Made by a program: the position numbers and the translations under genes. A DNA stretch of 32,142 nucleotides from positions 1-32,142 of the IMG/VR virus record IMGVR_UViG_3300036772_000289; one strand, written 5' to 3'. Positions 21,497 through 27,964 of this stretch are shown piece by piece. Origin of the DNA: a virus. The notes under the pieces were generated by a model. The model ran no database searches. It saw nothing but the letters and a program-made list of their open reading frames with translations, and was not told where the DNA came from. Position 1 is the first letter of the stretch, and the number at the start of each line of letters is the position of its first letter.

Positions 21497-21709
21497 ATGG
21501 AACAAGAGCGAGTCAGTATTGCGACGTATCTTGCGGCACGATATCGCCTACTTGGAAAGACGCTCTCATATCGGCAGTGGATAAAATCAGACCCAGATAA
21601 TGCAGCAAAATGGGATGGCTATCTGCTACAAACGCAGAGACAGCTCGCATCGTTACGAGCCGCCGAGCGTATTCCCGCCCTATCTCAAGGTGGCGGCGAA
21701 TTCTTATGA
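21497..21709 (+). CDS. hypothetical small protein
   Basis: 70 residues: MEQERVSIATYLAARYRLLG, then SYRQWIKSDPDNAAKWDGYL and a helical QRQLASLRAAERIP tail. GGAG six bases upstream favours ATG 21497 over 21491 or GTG 21485. Helical; not recognised. Confidence 0.6.
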   Translation: MEQERVSIATYLAARYRLLGKTLSYRQWIKSDPDNAAKWDGYLLQTQRQLASLRAAERIPALSQGGGEFL

Positions 21710-21758
21710 CGGCGCCACAGACGAATCCATCATAAGTAAAACCCTAAAGGATCGTCCA

Positions 21759-21944
21759 ATGAAATTTACATGCGAAGTCACTGTTCGCGGCAAACAATTC
21801 CCCAGTCTATACGAGTTTCATGCGCCAACCGAGGATCGGGCACGCAAATTGATTGCGGATTACTGCGCGTCCCTCGGGATCGAGGCGACGAGCTTTGATC
21901 TAGAGGAGCGCAAACCCGATATTCCTCATCGACACAAGTGGTAG
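21759..21944 (+). CDS. small alpha/beta protein
   Basis: 61 residues: MKFTCEVTVRGKQFPSLYEF, then APTEDRARKLIADYCASLG. A beta-hairpin plus one helix, resembling the compact 'xRxFxxxaxdxxxArxxa' proteins common in phages. AAAGGA lies eight bases upstream. Function unknown. Confidence 0.65.
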   Translation: MKFTCEVTVRGKQFPSLYEFHAPTEDRARKLIADYCASLGIEATSFDLEERKPDIPHRHKW

Positions 21945-22034
21945 ACAAATCATAAGCACATTTGGGGATAATTGGAGCGGAGACCGAGTGCCGTCGGCCC
22001 CCGCTCCAGCCACGACGATAAAGGACGTGTCGCC

Positions 22035-22568
22035 ATGACAATCCGTGTATCGCTTGCCGTGCTTACCAGTCTTAATCTCGCTCTCGCCGCCACCGCTCAG
22101 GCCGAATCTAATTCGGTTAACCTCTCGTGGCAATGCCAACTCACACCCTGCGTCTATGATGGCCAAAACCGGCCATTCGGTAGGGACTATTCGTCAGGTG
22201 TATTGGAGCGCCCAATCGGTGGCGTCCAATACATGATGGATTACGACCAACTCGGCCCTCTAGACAACCTGCTGCTCTATTACCAAGCAGCAGACTGTTC
22301 CGGTCAGCCCTATTTCTTCGGCGTCGGGTCCTTTGATCGCGCTGGAGATGCAATGCTTGAGCCCCCATTCGCCCACTACGACTCCGTGACCAAAGCAATT
22401 TGGGGTCCAACCGGCGCCCTAGTTTCGTTGTCCTACCAAGCCTATAAATACGGCAACCCGCCCTATTGCGCAACGGAATGGAGGGGCGGCTCGGGAACCG
22501 GACTCGCGAGAGTAGCCTCACCAATTGAATACAATCCGAGTATCGTGCCACCTTTCGTTCCGCGATAA
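22035..22568 (+). CDS. exported protein of unknown function
   Basis: 177 residues. A signal peptide (MTIRVSLAVLTSLNLALAAT, cleavage probably after AQA) is followed by a beta-rich secreted domain with several cysteines (WQCQLTPCVYDG, YYQAADCSGQPYFFGVG, NPPYCATEW) and many Y, G and P residues. AAGGA upstream supports the start. A secreted cysteine-paired protein in an early operon could modify the host surface or envelope; this is inference. Confidence 0.68.
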   Translation: MTIRVSLAVLTSLNLALAATAQAESNSVNLSWQCQLTPCVYDGQNRPFGRDYSSGVLERPIGGVQYMMDYDQLGPLDNLLLYYQAADCSGQPYFFGVGSFDRAGDAMLEPPFAHYDSVTKAIWGPTGALVSLSYQAYKYGNPPYCATEWRGGSGTGLARVASPIEYNPSIVPPFVPR

Positions 22569-22569
22569 C

Positions 22570-22692
22570 ATGCCGGAATTACTACGAACCCTTATCCAAC
22601 TCGTTCTTGCTATGCCCGCGGCCTTCGCGCTCGGTGGCACGATCGCTGGGCTGGTCATGCTTTCCTACGCCGTGGCGTGGTGGGTATGGTGA
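22570..22692 (+). CDS. 40-residue membrane protein
   Basis: MPELLRTLIQLVLAMPAAFA, then LGGTIAGLVMLSYAVAWWVW. One long or two short membrane segments. It starts one base after the previous stop. It is the last gene of the rightward operon. Size would allow a small holin-like or envelope role, but there is no endolysin nearby. Confidence 0.5.
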   Translation: MPELLRTLIQLVLAMPAAFALGGTIAGLVMLSYAVAWWVW

Positions 22693-22703
22693 TACTGCAG
22701 TTC

Positions 22704-22748
22704 GACCCCCGCTGACGGGGCCGCCCCTGAATATCGAGACAGGGGCGG
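22704..22748 (+). other. two adjacent GC-rich hairpins
   Basis: A short stem (CCCCG-CTGA-CGGGG) is followed at once by a nine-pair stem CCGCCCCTG (22721-22729) with CAGGGGCGG (22740-22748) and a ten-base loop. No T-run follows, so it is more likely a 3'-end stabiliser or small structured RNA than a simple terminator. Confidence 0.4.
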
Positions 22749-22838
22749 GCTGCCAGCCGAGGATTAGACGGTGAGTCCGGGATAGTCCTTTTCACCATCC
22801 CGCGACCAAGAGTACCTCGTCCATGCAAAACCCCGTCC

Positions 22839-22885
22839 GGCCGCGGCCCCGTTTTCCCTCGGGGCGCGGCGGCCGCCCCTTTTTA
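22839..22885. terminator. bidirectional terminator between convergent operons
   Basis: Rightward: GGGGCG (22861-22866) pairs with CGCCCC (22874-22879), immediately followed by TTTTTA. A competing, longer stem pairs 22840-22851 with 22860-22870; read leftward it is followed by a weaker T-run. It lies at the 3' ends of both the rightward operon (to 22692) and the leftward operon (to 22883). Confidence 0.62.
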
Positions 22886-23038
22886 CGGAGGAGTGGAGGT
22901 ACAGACGTTATTGTCGCAGACGATGTTATCGAGATCGTCCGACGTGCACATGTCATTGTCGCAGTTCACGCTAAAGGCATGGCTCGGATGAGTGAATCCA
23001 AGAATTGCAAGGATTGCGATTGCGTAAATGTATTTCAT
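22883..23038 (-). CDS. secreted mini-protein with duplicated cysteine motif
   Basis: 51 residues. A signal peptide (MKYIYAIAILAILGFTHPSHA) precedes a mature part of about 30 residues holding CDNDMCTSDD and CDNNVCTSTP, an internal duplication of CDN-x-x-CTS. A CAGGAGA ribosome site lies five bases upstream. Two C-x4-C pairs suggest disulfides or metal binding in the periplasm. Last gene of the replication operon. Not recognised. Confidence 0.62.
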   Translation of the reverse strand: MKYIYAIAILAILGFTHPSHAFSVNCDNDMCTSDDLDNIVCDNNVCTSTPP

Positions 23039-23058
23039 TGCCGTCTCCTGACCAGATT

Positions 23059-23268
23059 TTACCAGGAACCGCCCGGCGCGGCGTTCTTTGTTTCCACGGA
23101 AACGTCCTCCTCCAACCCCAGTTCCACCCCTCCCCGCCGCTCCGGTGACAATCCGAAGCTCATCCGTAGATTGGCAAGCGATCTCTCGGCCTCAGCGCGC
23201 GTCAAGACGCGCTGGCCTGGAACCTGCAATCGACCGGCAATGTAGGCGTCAAGATCTTCCCGCGTCAT
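23059..23268 (-). CDS. hypothetical small protein
   Basis: 69 residues: MTREDLDAYIAGRLQVPGQR, then VLTRAEAERSLANLRMSFGL; a helical N-terminal half and an acidic, disordered tail (GGVELGLEEDVSVETK). Coupled to the preceding P-like gene by ATGA. Not recognised. Confidence 0.62.
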   Translation of the reverse strand: MTREDLDAYIAGRLQVPGQRVLTRAEAERSLANLRMSFGLSPERRGGVELGLEEDVSVETKNAAPGGSW

Positions 23269-23696
23269 AACCGTTCCAGTTCAGCGAGTATAGCCCGGCG
23301 CTCGACCATCAGCTCGTCCATGCGGGTCACCAGCTCGCCCAGCGATGGCCACCATTTCTCGGTTTCCGACCACTGCCGGATTACCCATACAGCAACGTCC
23401 TCAGGGAATTGCGCAATGCGGTCCGTATAGACCCGCACCATCAGCTTGGTGTCCTCCGTGCCACTGCTGCGCGACGCCGTGCAGATGCGCAGGCGTCCGA
23501 GTTCCGCCATTACCGCCATTACGGTATTGCGCGAACTGGCAGCGCAGGCCTGCAACGCTACATCACGCGCCGCCTCGATTTCGCCCGCCGTAGCGGTAGA
23601 CGCTTCCAGGAAGAATTCGCGTTCGCCAAGCGGCGCATAACCGTACTCCGGGTCAATGCGGTAGGCATCCGTCGTTCTCCTCCAGCCAAAGCTCAC
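23265..23696 (-). CDS. P-like replication accessory protein (possible helicase loader)
   Basis: About 143 residues. The C-terminal half, VMAVMAELGRLRICTASRSS then TDRIAQFPEDVAVWVIRQWS and KWWPSLGELVTRMDELM, follows a pattern I know from proteins encoded just after O-like initiators in many phages ('AELxRLR.lT... yP.dvv... KWWPtwaeL'). By position it may load the replicative helicase, like lambda P. The start is uncertain: the frame is open to 23828 inside the O-like gene. GTG 23696 limits the overlap to 44 bases, but no start has a good ribosome site. Confidence 0.65.
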   Translation of the reverse strand: MSFGWRRTTDAYRIDPEYGYAPLGEREFFLEASTATAGEIEAARDVALQACAASSRNTVMAVMAELGRLRICTASRSSGTEDTKLMVRVYTDRIAQFPEDVAVWVIRQWSETEKWWPSLGELVTRMDELMVERRAILAELERL

Positions 23697-24420
23697 GCAT
23701 GGCGGCAACGACGCCGCCATGGCCCGCATCGTTGCGGCCGGATCGCGCTTGGCCATTGCCGCCTTGACGCTTGGCGAGAGTACGGCAACGGTCTTTCCAG
23801 GTGAGTGACCAATCAACTCGTTTGACATTCTTTCCGCCTTCGTAACACCAGTAGTTGCGCCATTCCGGCAATAAGTCGTCAGGGTTCAGCCCACGCTCCT
23901 CGGCGTAGGTGCGGTCGCTTTCGTCCGGTTCCCAATCCTCAGGCAGCGTCGTCGCCTTTGGTTTGGGCTTCGCGCGCGCGGAGTCTGCGTCAGCAGACAT
24001 CCTCCTTTCTTCCTTTCTTTCTTCTTTCTTTCCTTCCTTATAGTTTGTATCGGGTGGTGTATCGGTTGTGTATCGGTTGTGTATCGGTTGTGTATCGGGT
24101 CCTGTATCGGCTAGGTGAATCGGTAGCTGATATTTGCTGTAATTACAGATGGTTATGATCGTGCATGCTGTATCGGTTGTGTATCGGATCATCTCCGCCT
24201 TCTGCGCGGCAGCCAACCATCGCTGTATCGCCGGGACGGACCATCGCCAAGCCATTGCCAAGAAGCGAAAAGACGTTCGAATCTGTCCGCGATCCAGCCC
24301 ATTGTGCGGCGCAAACGCTGCATTTTCGATGAGCCACACCCATGCCGCTCTACGGCAATACGGCTCACGCCCAAAGACCGCCTTATCATACCATCCCCGT
24401 TGCATGCGGTAGAAGCTCAC
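23653..24420 (-). CDS. O-like replication initiator (replisome organiser)
   Basis: 255 residues. The N-terminal part (YRMQRGWYDKAVFGREPYCR, then RRAAWVWLIENAAF) with the following RGQIRTSFRFLAMAWRW is the winged-helix start of a common phage initiator family. A repeat-encoded linker (about 100-145) with a lysine/glutamate-rich stretch separates it from a C-terminal domain ending DLLPEWRNYWCYEGGKN and WSLTWKDRCR. It should bind iterons and recruit helicase. GTG start at 24420 with AGGGGGA upstream. The iterons lie in the linker-coding DNA, as in lambda O. Confidence 0.8.
   Translation of the reverse strand: MSFYRMQRGWYDKAVFGREPYCRRAAWVWLIENAAFAPHNGLDRGQIRTSFRFLAMAWRWSVPAIQRWLAAAQKAEMIRYTTDTACTIITICNYSKYQLPIHLADTGPDTQPIHNRYTTDTPPDTNYKEGKKEERKEERRMSADADSARAKPKPKATTLPEDWEPDESDRTYAEERGLNPDDLLPEWRNYWCYEGGKNVKRVDWSLTWKDRCRTLAKRQGGNGQARSGRNDAGHGGVVAAMRELWLEENDGCLPH
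24003..24187. other. replication origin: TGTATCGG iterons plus polypyrimidine tract
   Basis: TGTATCGG occurs at 24046, 24058, 24069, 24080, 24091, 24103, 24169 and 24180, mostly 11-12 bases apart (about one helical turn), with near-copies at 24116 (TGAATCGG) and about 24223. Next to them, 24003-24039 is almost pure T/C on the plus strand (TTTCTTCCTTTCTTTC and so on), an easily melted asymmetric tract. Iterons plus such a tract inside the initiator gene is the lambda ori layout. Confidence 0.78.
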
Positions 24421-24471
24421 GGCGTAAATTCCCCCTATCGTAAAATGCTGTATACTTAATCTGTTGCGTTT

Positions 24472-24714
24472 TTATGGTGTGCGCACTCGCCAAGTCTGTG
24501 GATCGAGGTCGAACATCGAGTCACGTTCTGGGACGAGCCAGCCGTTCCGGATCATTAGCTTCGCTGTGGGGTCGGCTACTGTGACACCCGCGGCGTCGGT
24601 GTAGCGGTCTTTATGGTCGGCGTCGTGCGTCAACATCATGCAGCCGGTTGATGCAATTCTACGGAGAACCCGCGTCTGGTGCTCGGTGGGAAGTTTCGGT
24701 TTTTTCGTTTTCAT
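24472..24714 (-). CDS. hypothetical small protein
   Basis: 80 residues: KLPTEHQTRVLRRIASTGCM, a helix that recalls a winged-helix start, then DAAGVTVADPTAKLMIRNGW and LVPERDSMFDLDP. The 'A..Li..GWL.p' pattern occurs in small phage DNA-binding-like proteins. ATG start. Located just upstream of the initiator gene. Tentative. Confidence 0.64.
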   Translation of the reverse strand: MKTKKPKLPTEHQTRVLRRIASTGCMMLTHDADHKDRYTDAAGVTVADPTAKLMIRNGWLVPERDSMFDLDPQTWRVRTP

Positions 24715-24718
24715 TTCA

Positions 24719-25027
24719 TCACCCGCGCTTTAATGTTGCTGGGTTGCGCTCTAGCTTATCCAATGCATCCCGGGAGGTTACGAATATTCTCTGGATCGTC
24801 GGGCCGTTACTGGTCGCGGCGTCGCATTTGATCTTGATGAGCGCCTCAACGGCGATGTCCAATCGATTGGAGAGGAAGTCGGTGCGCATCTTGCGGATTG
24901 CGTCATCGTAAGAGCCGACGCCATCGGCCTGCTTCTCTGCTTCGGTCATCGTGTCAGTCATTACGCAATCCCATACGTCACAGTGCCTGTAAGCCCTCTC
25001 GGGCTTGCCACAGGCAAGGCATTTCAC
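24719..25027 (-). CDS. small zinc-binding protein
   Basis: 102 residues. KCLACGKPERAYRHCDVWDC provides C-x2-C and H-C-x4-C ligands near the N-terminus. The rest is helical (SYDDAIRKMRTDFLSNRLDI, then TSRDALDKLER). GTG start overlaps the preceding stop as GTGA. Function unknown. Confidence 0.68.
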   Translation of the reverse strand: MKCLACGKPERAYRHCDVWDCVMTDTMTEAEKQADGVGSYDDAIRKMRTDFLSNRLDIAVEALIKIKCDAATSNGPTIQRIFVTSRDALDKLERNPATLKRG

Positions 25028-25218
25028 AGTGTGCGATATCCCGGCTCGCCTGGCCGCGGATAGATGTTGCGGGCGCGCCGCGTTGGCTTGAGCCCGAGCC
25101 GGTTCTCGATTATGCTGCCGCCGGACAAACCGTACCTGTCGGCAATTTGCTTGTAGGTGCGCCCAGACTTGCGTAACGCCAGCATCTCAGTAGTCTCTTC
25201 TTTCGGTGCGCGCGTCAT
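25024..25218 (-). CDS. small helix-turn-helix protein
   Basis: 64 residues. TTEMLALRKSGRTYKQIADR followed by YGLSGGSIIENRLGL is a resolvase/sigma-type helix-turn-helix ('lR.sGrTYkqIAdryGlS..si'). It may regulate the replication operon or bind DNA in replication. Coupled by ATGA and GTGA overlaps to both neighbours. Confidence 0.72.
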   Translation of the reverse strand: MTRAPKEETTEMLALRKSGRTYKQIADRYGLSGGSIIENRLGLKPTRRARNIYPRPGEPGYRTL

Positions 25219-25397
25219 GACGACCGCGGCTCCCAGATGGTTACCCCTTCCGCAACACGGTAACCCTCCCCGTCGTGCCTTATCGCCTCATCGATCAGTA
25301 AGCGCGCGGTGATGCATACCACGCACCCCGGTGCGTGATGGTGTCCCCATTCCAGCAGGCGACTCTCGATGCGTTGTATGATCTTCTCCGTATCCAT
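25215..25397 (-). CDS. hypothetical small protein with cysteine pair
   Basis: 60 residues from MDTEKIIQRIESRLLEWGHH. HHHAPGCVVCITARLL places two cysteines and nearby histidines in a possible metal site. AGAGGA nine bases upstream supports ATG 25397. Its first 110 bases overlap the 3' end of the preceding gene in another frame, which is unusually long. Confidence 0.62.
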   Translation of the reverse strand: MDTEKIIQRIESRLLEWGHHHAPGCVVCITARLLIDEAIRHDGEGYRVAEGVTIWEPRSS

Positions 25398-25575
25398 TGC
25401 TGTCGTCCTCTCTCGGTGGGTTGCTGATGTCGGCGCGGTCCAGTAGCTTATAGAGAGTCTTGTGCTCACCTTTCTTCAATCGGCCCGCGAGGTATAATTC
25501 CTGCAATGCGTCGGTAAGTGCGACATCTTCCATTGTGCGGTGACTGCGCCCGCCCGGCACATACAAACCTTTCAC
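25288..25575 (-). CDS. hypothetical protein with long 3' overlap
   Basis: 95 residues. The first part (MKGLYVPGGRSHRTMEDVAL, then DALQELYLAGRLKKGEHKTL) looks like a real helical protein. The last third (from about DSNGYGEDHTT) is read from DNA that also encodes the next gene and looks less natural. GTG start overlaps the RusA stop as GTGA. Either a genuine long overlap or a lost stop/frameshift extended the frame. Confidence 0.55.
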   Translation of the reverse strand: MKGLYVPGGRSHRTMEDVALTDALQELYLAGRLKKGEHKTLYKLLDRADISNPPREDDSNGYGEDHTTHRESPAGMGTPSRTGVRGMHHRALTDR

Positions 25576-25925
25576 CAGATGGCCTCTATCATAATGCCGG
25601 GATTCATGCTCCAGCGCTTCTCTGCCCAGATTGACCAGACATGACCGTCTTGCGCGAACAGCGCGTCTAGGAGCGCCTTCAAGAGATTATCGATGTCAGG
25701 CCGTACGGTGTGGGGTTCGCCGTCCATTGCGATTTTTTTGATCCCCGACCAACTCGCCGGTATCGGCATAAAGAAAATCACTCTGCCCGGCATGGGGATC
25801 TTGATCTTCTGCAACTGCAATTCAGCGCGAAATTTCCAATACGCCAACACGACAGGCCGCTCCTTCCACTTATCAGCGCGCGTCATGCGCGGTGCCGCCA
25901 TTGGCGCGATCGGGTAAAATGTCAC
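25572..25925 (-). CDS. rusA: RusA-family Holliday-junction resolvase
   Basis: 117 residues, the normal length of the family. The opening strand FYPIAPMAAPRMTRADKW is followed by PHTVRPDIDNLLKALLDALF (71-90), with the catalytic aspartates at about 77, 79 and 93 (QDGHVW), and AEKRWSMNPGIMIEAI. It cuts branched DNA arising in replication and recombination. GTG start at 25925 overlaps the stop of the membrane protein by four bases; the longer frame to 26054 is a shadow of that gene. Confidence 0.88.
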   Translation of the reverse strand: MTFYPIAPMAAPRMTRADKWKERPVVLAYWKFRAELQLQKIKIPMPGRVIFFMPIPASWSGIKKIAMDGEPHTVRPDIDNLLKALLDALFAQDGHVWSIWAEKRWSMNPGIMIEAIW

Positions 25926-26092
25926 ACTGGCCACGCAATAGAGAGAGCCGCGTTGATCATCATGCGACCGATGATCCAAAGCGCCTCCGCGATTACAATA
26001 ACCACTAATAGCGCGAGTATCCACCACGCGCCCGGCCGCGGAGCAGCGTCGCATTCGGTCTGCTCAATGTGGAGATGAGGGTCGTGCATCAT
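25922..26092 (-). CDS. 56-residue membrane protein
   Basis: MMHDPHLHIEQTECDAAPRP, then one membrane segment (WWILALLVVIVIAEALWIIG). The stop overlaps the RusA start as GTGA. ATGs at 26092 and 26089 follow GGAAG. Function unknown; single-pass small proteins are common in phage early operons. Confidence 0.58.
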   Translation of the reverse strand: MMHDPHLHIEQTECDAAPRPGAWWILALLVVIVIAEALWIIGRMMINAALSIAWPV

Positions 26093-26105
26093 GTTGGATC
26101 TTCCG

Positions 26106-26306
26106 CTAGCCCGCTAGAGCGCGAAGCGCTGGAGCGAGGTCGTCCAACGCCGCCTCGATTGCGAAAGCGAGATGGCGATCCACCAACTTCCCAGCCGCCT
26201 CTTTCGCTAGTCGCGCCAGCCTCAACAGATCGACGGCATCGGCGTCACTTAACTCGCGATATCCGTATTCGGCCGGATCAATTCCGCTCAGGATCAGAGG
26301 ATTCAT
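26106..26306 (-). CDS. hypothetical helical protein
   Basis: 66 residues: an N-terminal GIDPAEYGYRELSDADAVDL, then LARLAKEAAGKLVDRHLAFA and a terminal helix. GAGGAGATGAA before the ATG is a strong ribosome site. It lies directly downstream of a structured intergenic region that may control it. Confidence 0.66.
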   Translation of the reverse strand: MNPLILSGIDPAEYGYRELSDADAVDLLRLARLAKEAAGKLVDRHLAFAIEAALDDLAPALRALAG

Positions 26307-26321
26307 TTCATCTCCTCACTC

Positions 26322-26440
26322 CCAAAAAGAGCGGGCGGCCGTCGCGCCATTGCAAGGAGTCCCGGCCGCCCTAAGGTTGGGAGGAGAACTGGTACCGGAG
26401 CGTAATCTCCTCCGGCCTCTACCCCAAGAGAGGAAGGGGC
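26322..26440 (-). ncRNA. structured leader or attenuator-like RNA region
   Basis: Read leftward: a CCTCT/AGAGG stem (26433-26416), then two mutually exclusive stems, 26380-26387 with 26406-26413 (eight pairs) or 26395-26400 with 26410-26415 (six pairs), then a nine-pair stem GGGCGGCCG/CGGCCGCCC (26371-26333) followed by GCTCTTTTT. The last is a terminator shape. Together they fill the gap between two genes of one operon, which fits attenuation or a processed small RNA. No known riboswitch class was recognised. Confidence 0.45.
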
Positions 26441-26466
26441 AAAGCTCTGGATTCGTCGGTGCCATT

Positions 26467-26664
26467 CTACGCGGCGTCATTGGTAGGGGCCGCGGCTGTG
26501 GCGCTGCGTTCGAAACGCGCTATGAAGCAGTCGAGCCAGTCGCGGTTATCCTCTAGCGTTTCATTCGCGACGCCATAGCCAATCTCGTCAAGCATCGAGA
26601 TTTGGCGCAATTCGTCTAGGTTGCGTAGGATCGATCTCAGGTAAAATAGGTCGCGCTCAGTCAT
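26467..26664 (-). CDS. hypothetical helical protein
   Basis: 65 residues: MTERDLFYLRSILRNLDELR, then ISMLDEIGYGVANETLEDNR and WLDCFIARFERS. All-helical and acidic. Coupled by ATGA to the DUF3102-like gene. Not recognised. Confidence 0.64.
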   Translation of the reverse strand: MTERDLFYLRSILRNLDELRQISMLDEIGYGVANETLEDNRDWLDCFIARFERSATAAAPTNDAA

Positions 26665-27497
26665 TGCGCCGCTCTCAATCGAGCCGCAGCGTTGCCGTTG
26701 CCGTGCTGCACCCGAAACGCCGCCTCGAACTCGATCAGCCAGTCAGTGAATTCGTGCAAGTGCTCAGTGAGTAGCGCCATATTCTCGGGCCACTCAGCCG
26801 CGGCTTCGGCGACATTCAAATCACGACGCCCGTCCATCGCCAGCATTAACCCCGTGGCGAATAGGCTCATTGGGTTGTACGGGTCTATCCAAAGGGCAAT
26901 CATCCCCTCACGCGAGGAATCAGCCAATGCCGACGCTTCGTGAGCGAGAGCTTCCAGATCATCACGGTAATGCCCCTGCAACCCATCATCTGAAGTGACG
27001 ACGCTATCTCCGCCTTTGCGGTCGTCGTGCGGTGCTGCAGCGAGGATGGGAGCATGGGGAAGTGGACTGCTCTCACCTTCTGCGGAGACCGCTGCCTCCG
27101 GATGGGGGTCCGGGGATTGTGTTACATCGTGGTATTCGGCTTCGCTTACAGTTGGCTTGCGCGGCTTGGTGATTCCGCCGACGCTCAGTGCTCTTTCAAA
27201 CTCATCGTCGCCAAGTCTGGTAAGCTCATAAAGCGTCGTCCAATGCTGCGGTAAAAGCGTCAGCGTTGACGCTTTCGAGAGCCGTTCGTCTCGCGCTATC
27301 TCCATCAATTTCTGCGCCGTGCGCTTATCGAAATCGAGCTTTCCTAAGAGATCGATCCACTCGCCGTGCTTTACCGCGTCTTTGGATTCGATCAGCATGT
27401 TGCCGATGTCGATGTACGCAGTAGCAGCCTTGCGCCACGCCGCATTGATACGGTCGGCCCAGATTTGGTTGCCGATTGAGATGTTGGGCTTGCTCAT
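26661..27497 (-). CDS. DUF3102-like phage protein
   Basis: 278 residues. The N-terminal 95 residues (ADRINAAWRKAATAYIDIGN, then LIESKDAVKHGEWIDLLGKL and FDKRTAQKLMEIARDERLSK) fit the DUF3102/KfrA-adjacent helical family often found near phage replication genes. The middle (130-180) is a disordered S/P/D-rich linker. The C-terminal 90 residues are helical (ALAHEASALADSSREGMIAL, EHLHEFTDWLIEFEAAFR). A GGAGGGAGAAG site fixes the start. Its molecular role is not established. Confidence 0.78.
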   Translation of the reverse strand: MSKPNISIGNQIWADRINAAWRKAATAYIDIGNMLIESKDAVKHGEWIDLLGKLDFDKRTAQKLMEIARDERLSKASTLTLLPQHWTTLYELTRLGDDEFERALSVGGITKPRKPTVSEAEYHDVTQSPDPHPEAAVSAEGESSPLPHAPILAAAPHDDRKGGDSVVTSDDGLQGHYRDDLEALAHEASALADSSREGMIALWIDPYNPMSLFATGLMLAMDGRRDLNVAEAAAEWPENMALLTEHLHEFTDWLIEFEAAFRVQHGNGNAAARLRAAQ

Positions 27498-27673
27498 CTT
27501 CTCCCTCCAGGCTTATCGCGCCGCTCCACAGCCGCGGCCAATGAACTTAGGCTGCGTAGACGAACACCGATGATCAATCCAACGCTCGCGCCAAGCCCTA
27601 TCGACAACCCCGCGATCAAGGCAATGAAATCCCATTGCGTTTGTGCAACTAATGTCCAGGGCATTCCCGGCAT
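27494..27673 (-). CDS. 59-residue membrane protein
   Basis: MPGMPWTLVAQTQWDFIALI, then a membrane segment continuing AGLSIGLGASVGLIIGVRLR and a short basic tail. GGAGA eight or nine bases upstream of ATG 27673 and an ATGA overlap with the next gene support it. The glycine-zipper-like GLSIGLGASVG suggests helix packing in the membrane. Function unknown. Confidence 0.6.
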   Translation of the reverse strand: MPGMPWTLVAQTQWDFIALIAGLSIGLGASVGLIIGVRLRSLSSLAAAVERRDKPGGRR

Positions 27674-27699
27674 TGGCTAAGTCTCCGCTAACGCCGCCA

Positions 27700-27957
27700 T
27701 CATTCTGCTGCCTGCTTCGTGCCTGCCAAATCAGGCCATTGCACATCAGTTGGCCAGTTTGCATCGAACCAGTCGGATGCTAGCTCGCCGAGTTTCATTC
27801 CACACGACTGCCCCGCGAGAAGCCGGGTAATCAGCATGGAATTCCCCGCTCTCGGCTGAGCCGAATTCGTAATGGTGCGAGAGAGAGATGTTTCGGCAAT
27901 CCCGGTGCCATCGATGTAGGCTCGGGCGAGGACGCGAAGCTCATCGGCGGTGTGCAT
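27700..27957 (-). CDS. first gene of the leftward replication operon
   Basis: 85 residues: TADELRVLARAYIDGTGIAE, a short helical repeat, then TSLSRTITNSAQPRAGNSML and WFDANWPTDVQWPDLAG. The ALARAYIDGTGI...LSR pattern with SMLITRLLAG resembles small regulators that I cannot name with confidence. The ATG is seven bases from the -10, implying a leaderless message, and an operator overlaps the -35. Confidence 0.7.
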   Translation of the reverse strand: MHTADELRVLARAYIDGTGIAETSLSRTITNSAQPRAGNSMLITRLLAGQSCGMKLGELASDWFDANWPTDVQWPDLAGTKQAAE

Positions 27958-27964
27958 AGCCGCC

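Noticed and set aside
22823-23245. Plus-strand frame of 140 codons
   Set aside because: It reads through the bidirectional terminator and lies antisense to two better genes (the signal-peptide mini-protein and the 69-residue protein). Its composition is arginine- and proline-rich, as expected of a GC-rich shadow.
25935-26054. N-terminal extension of the RusA frame
   Set aside because: This part lies within the membrane-protein gene, and starting at GTG 25925 gives the family's normal length and the operon's usual four-base overlap.
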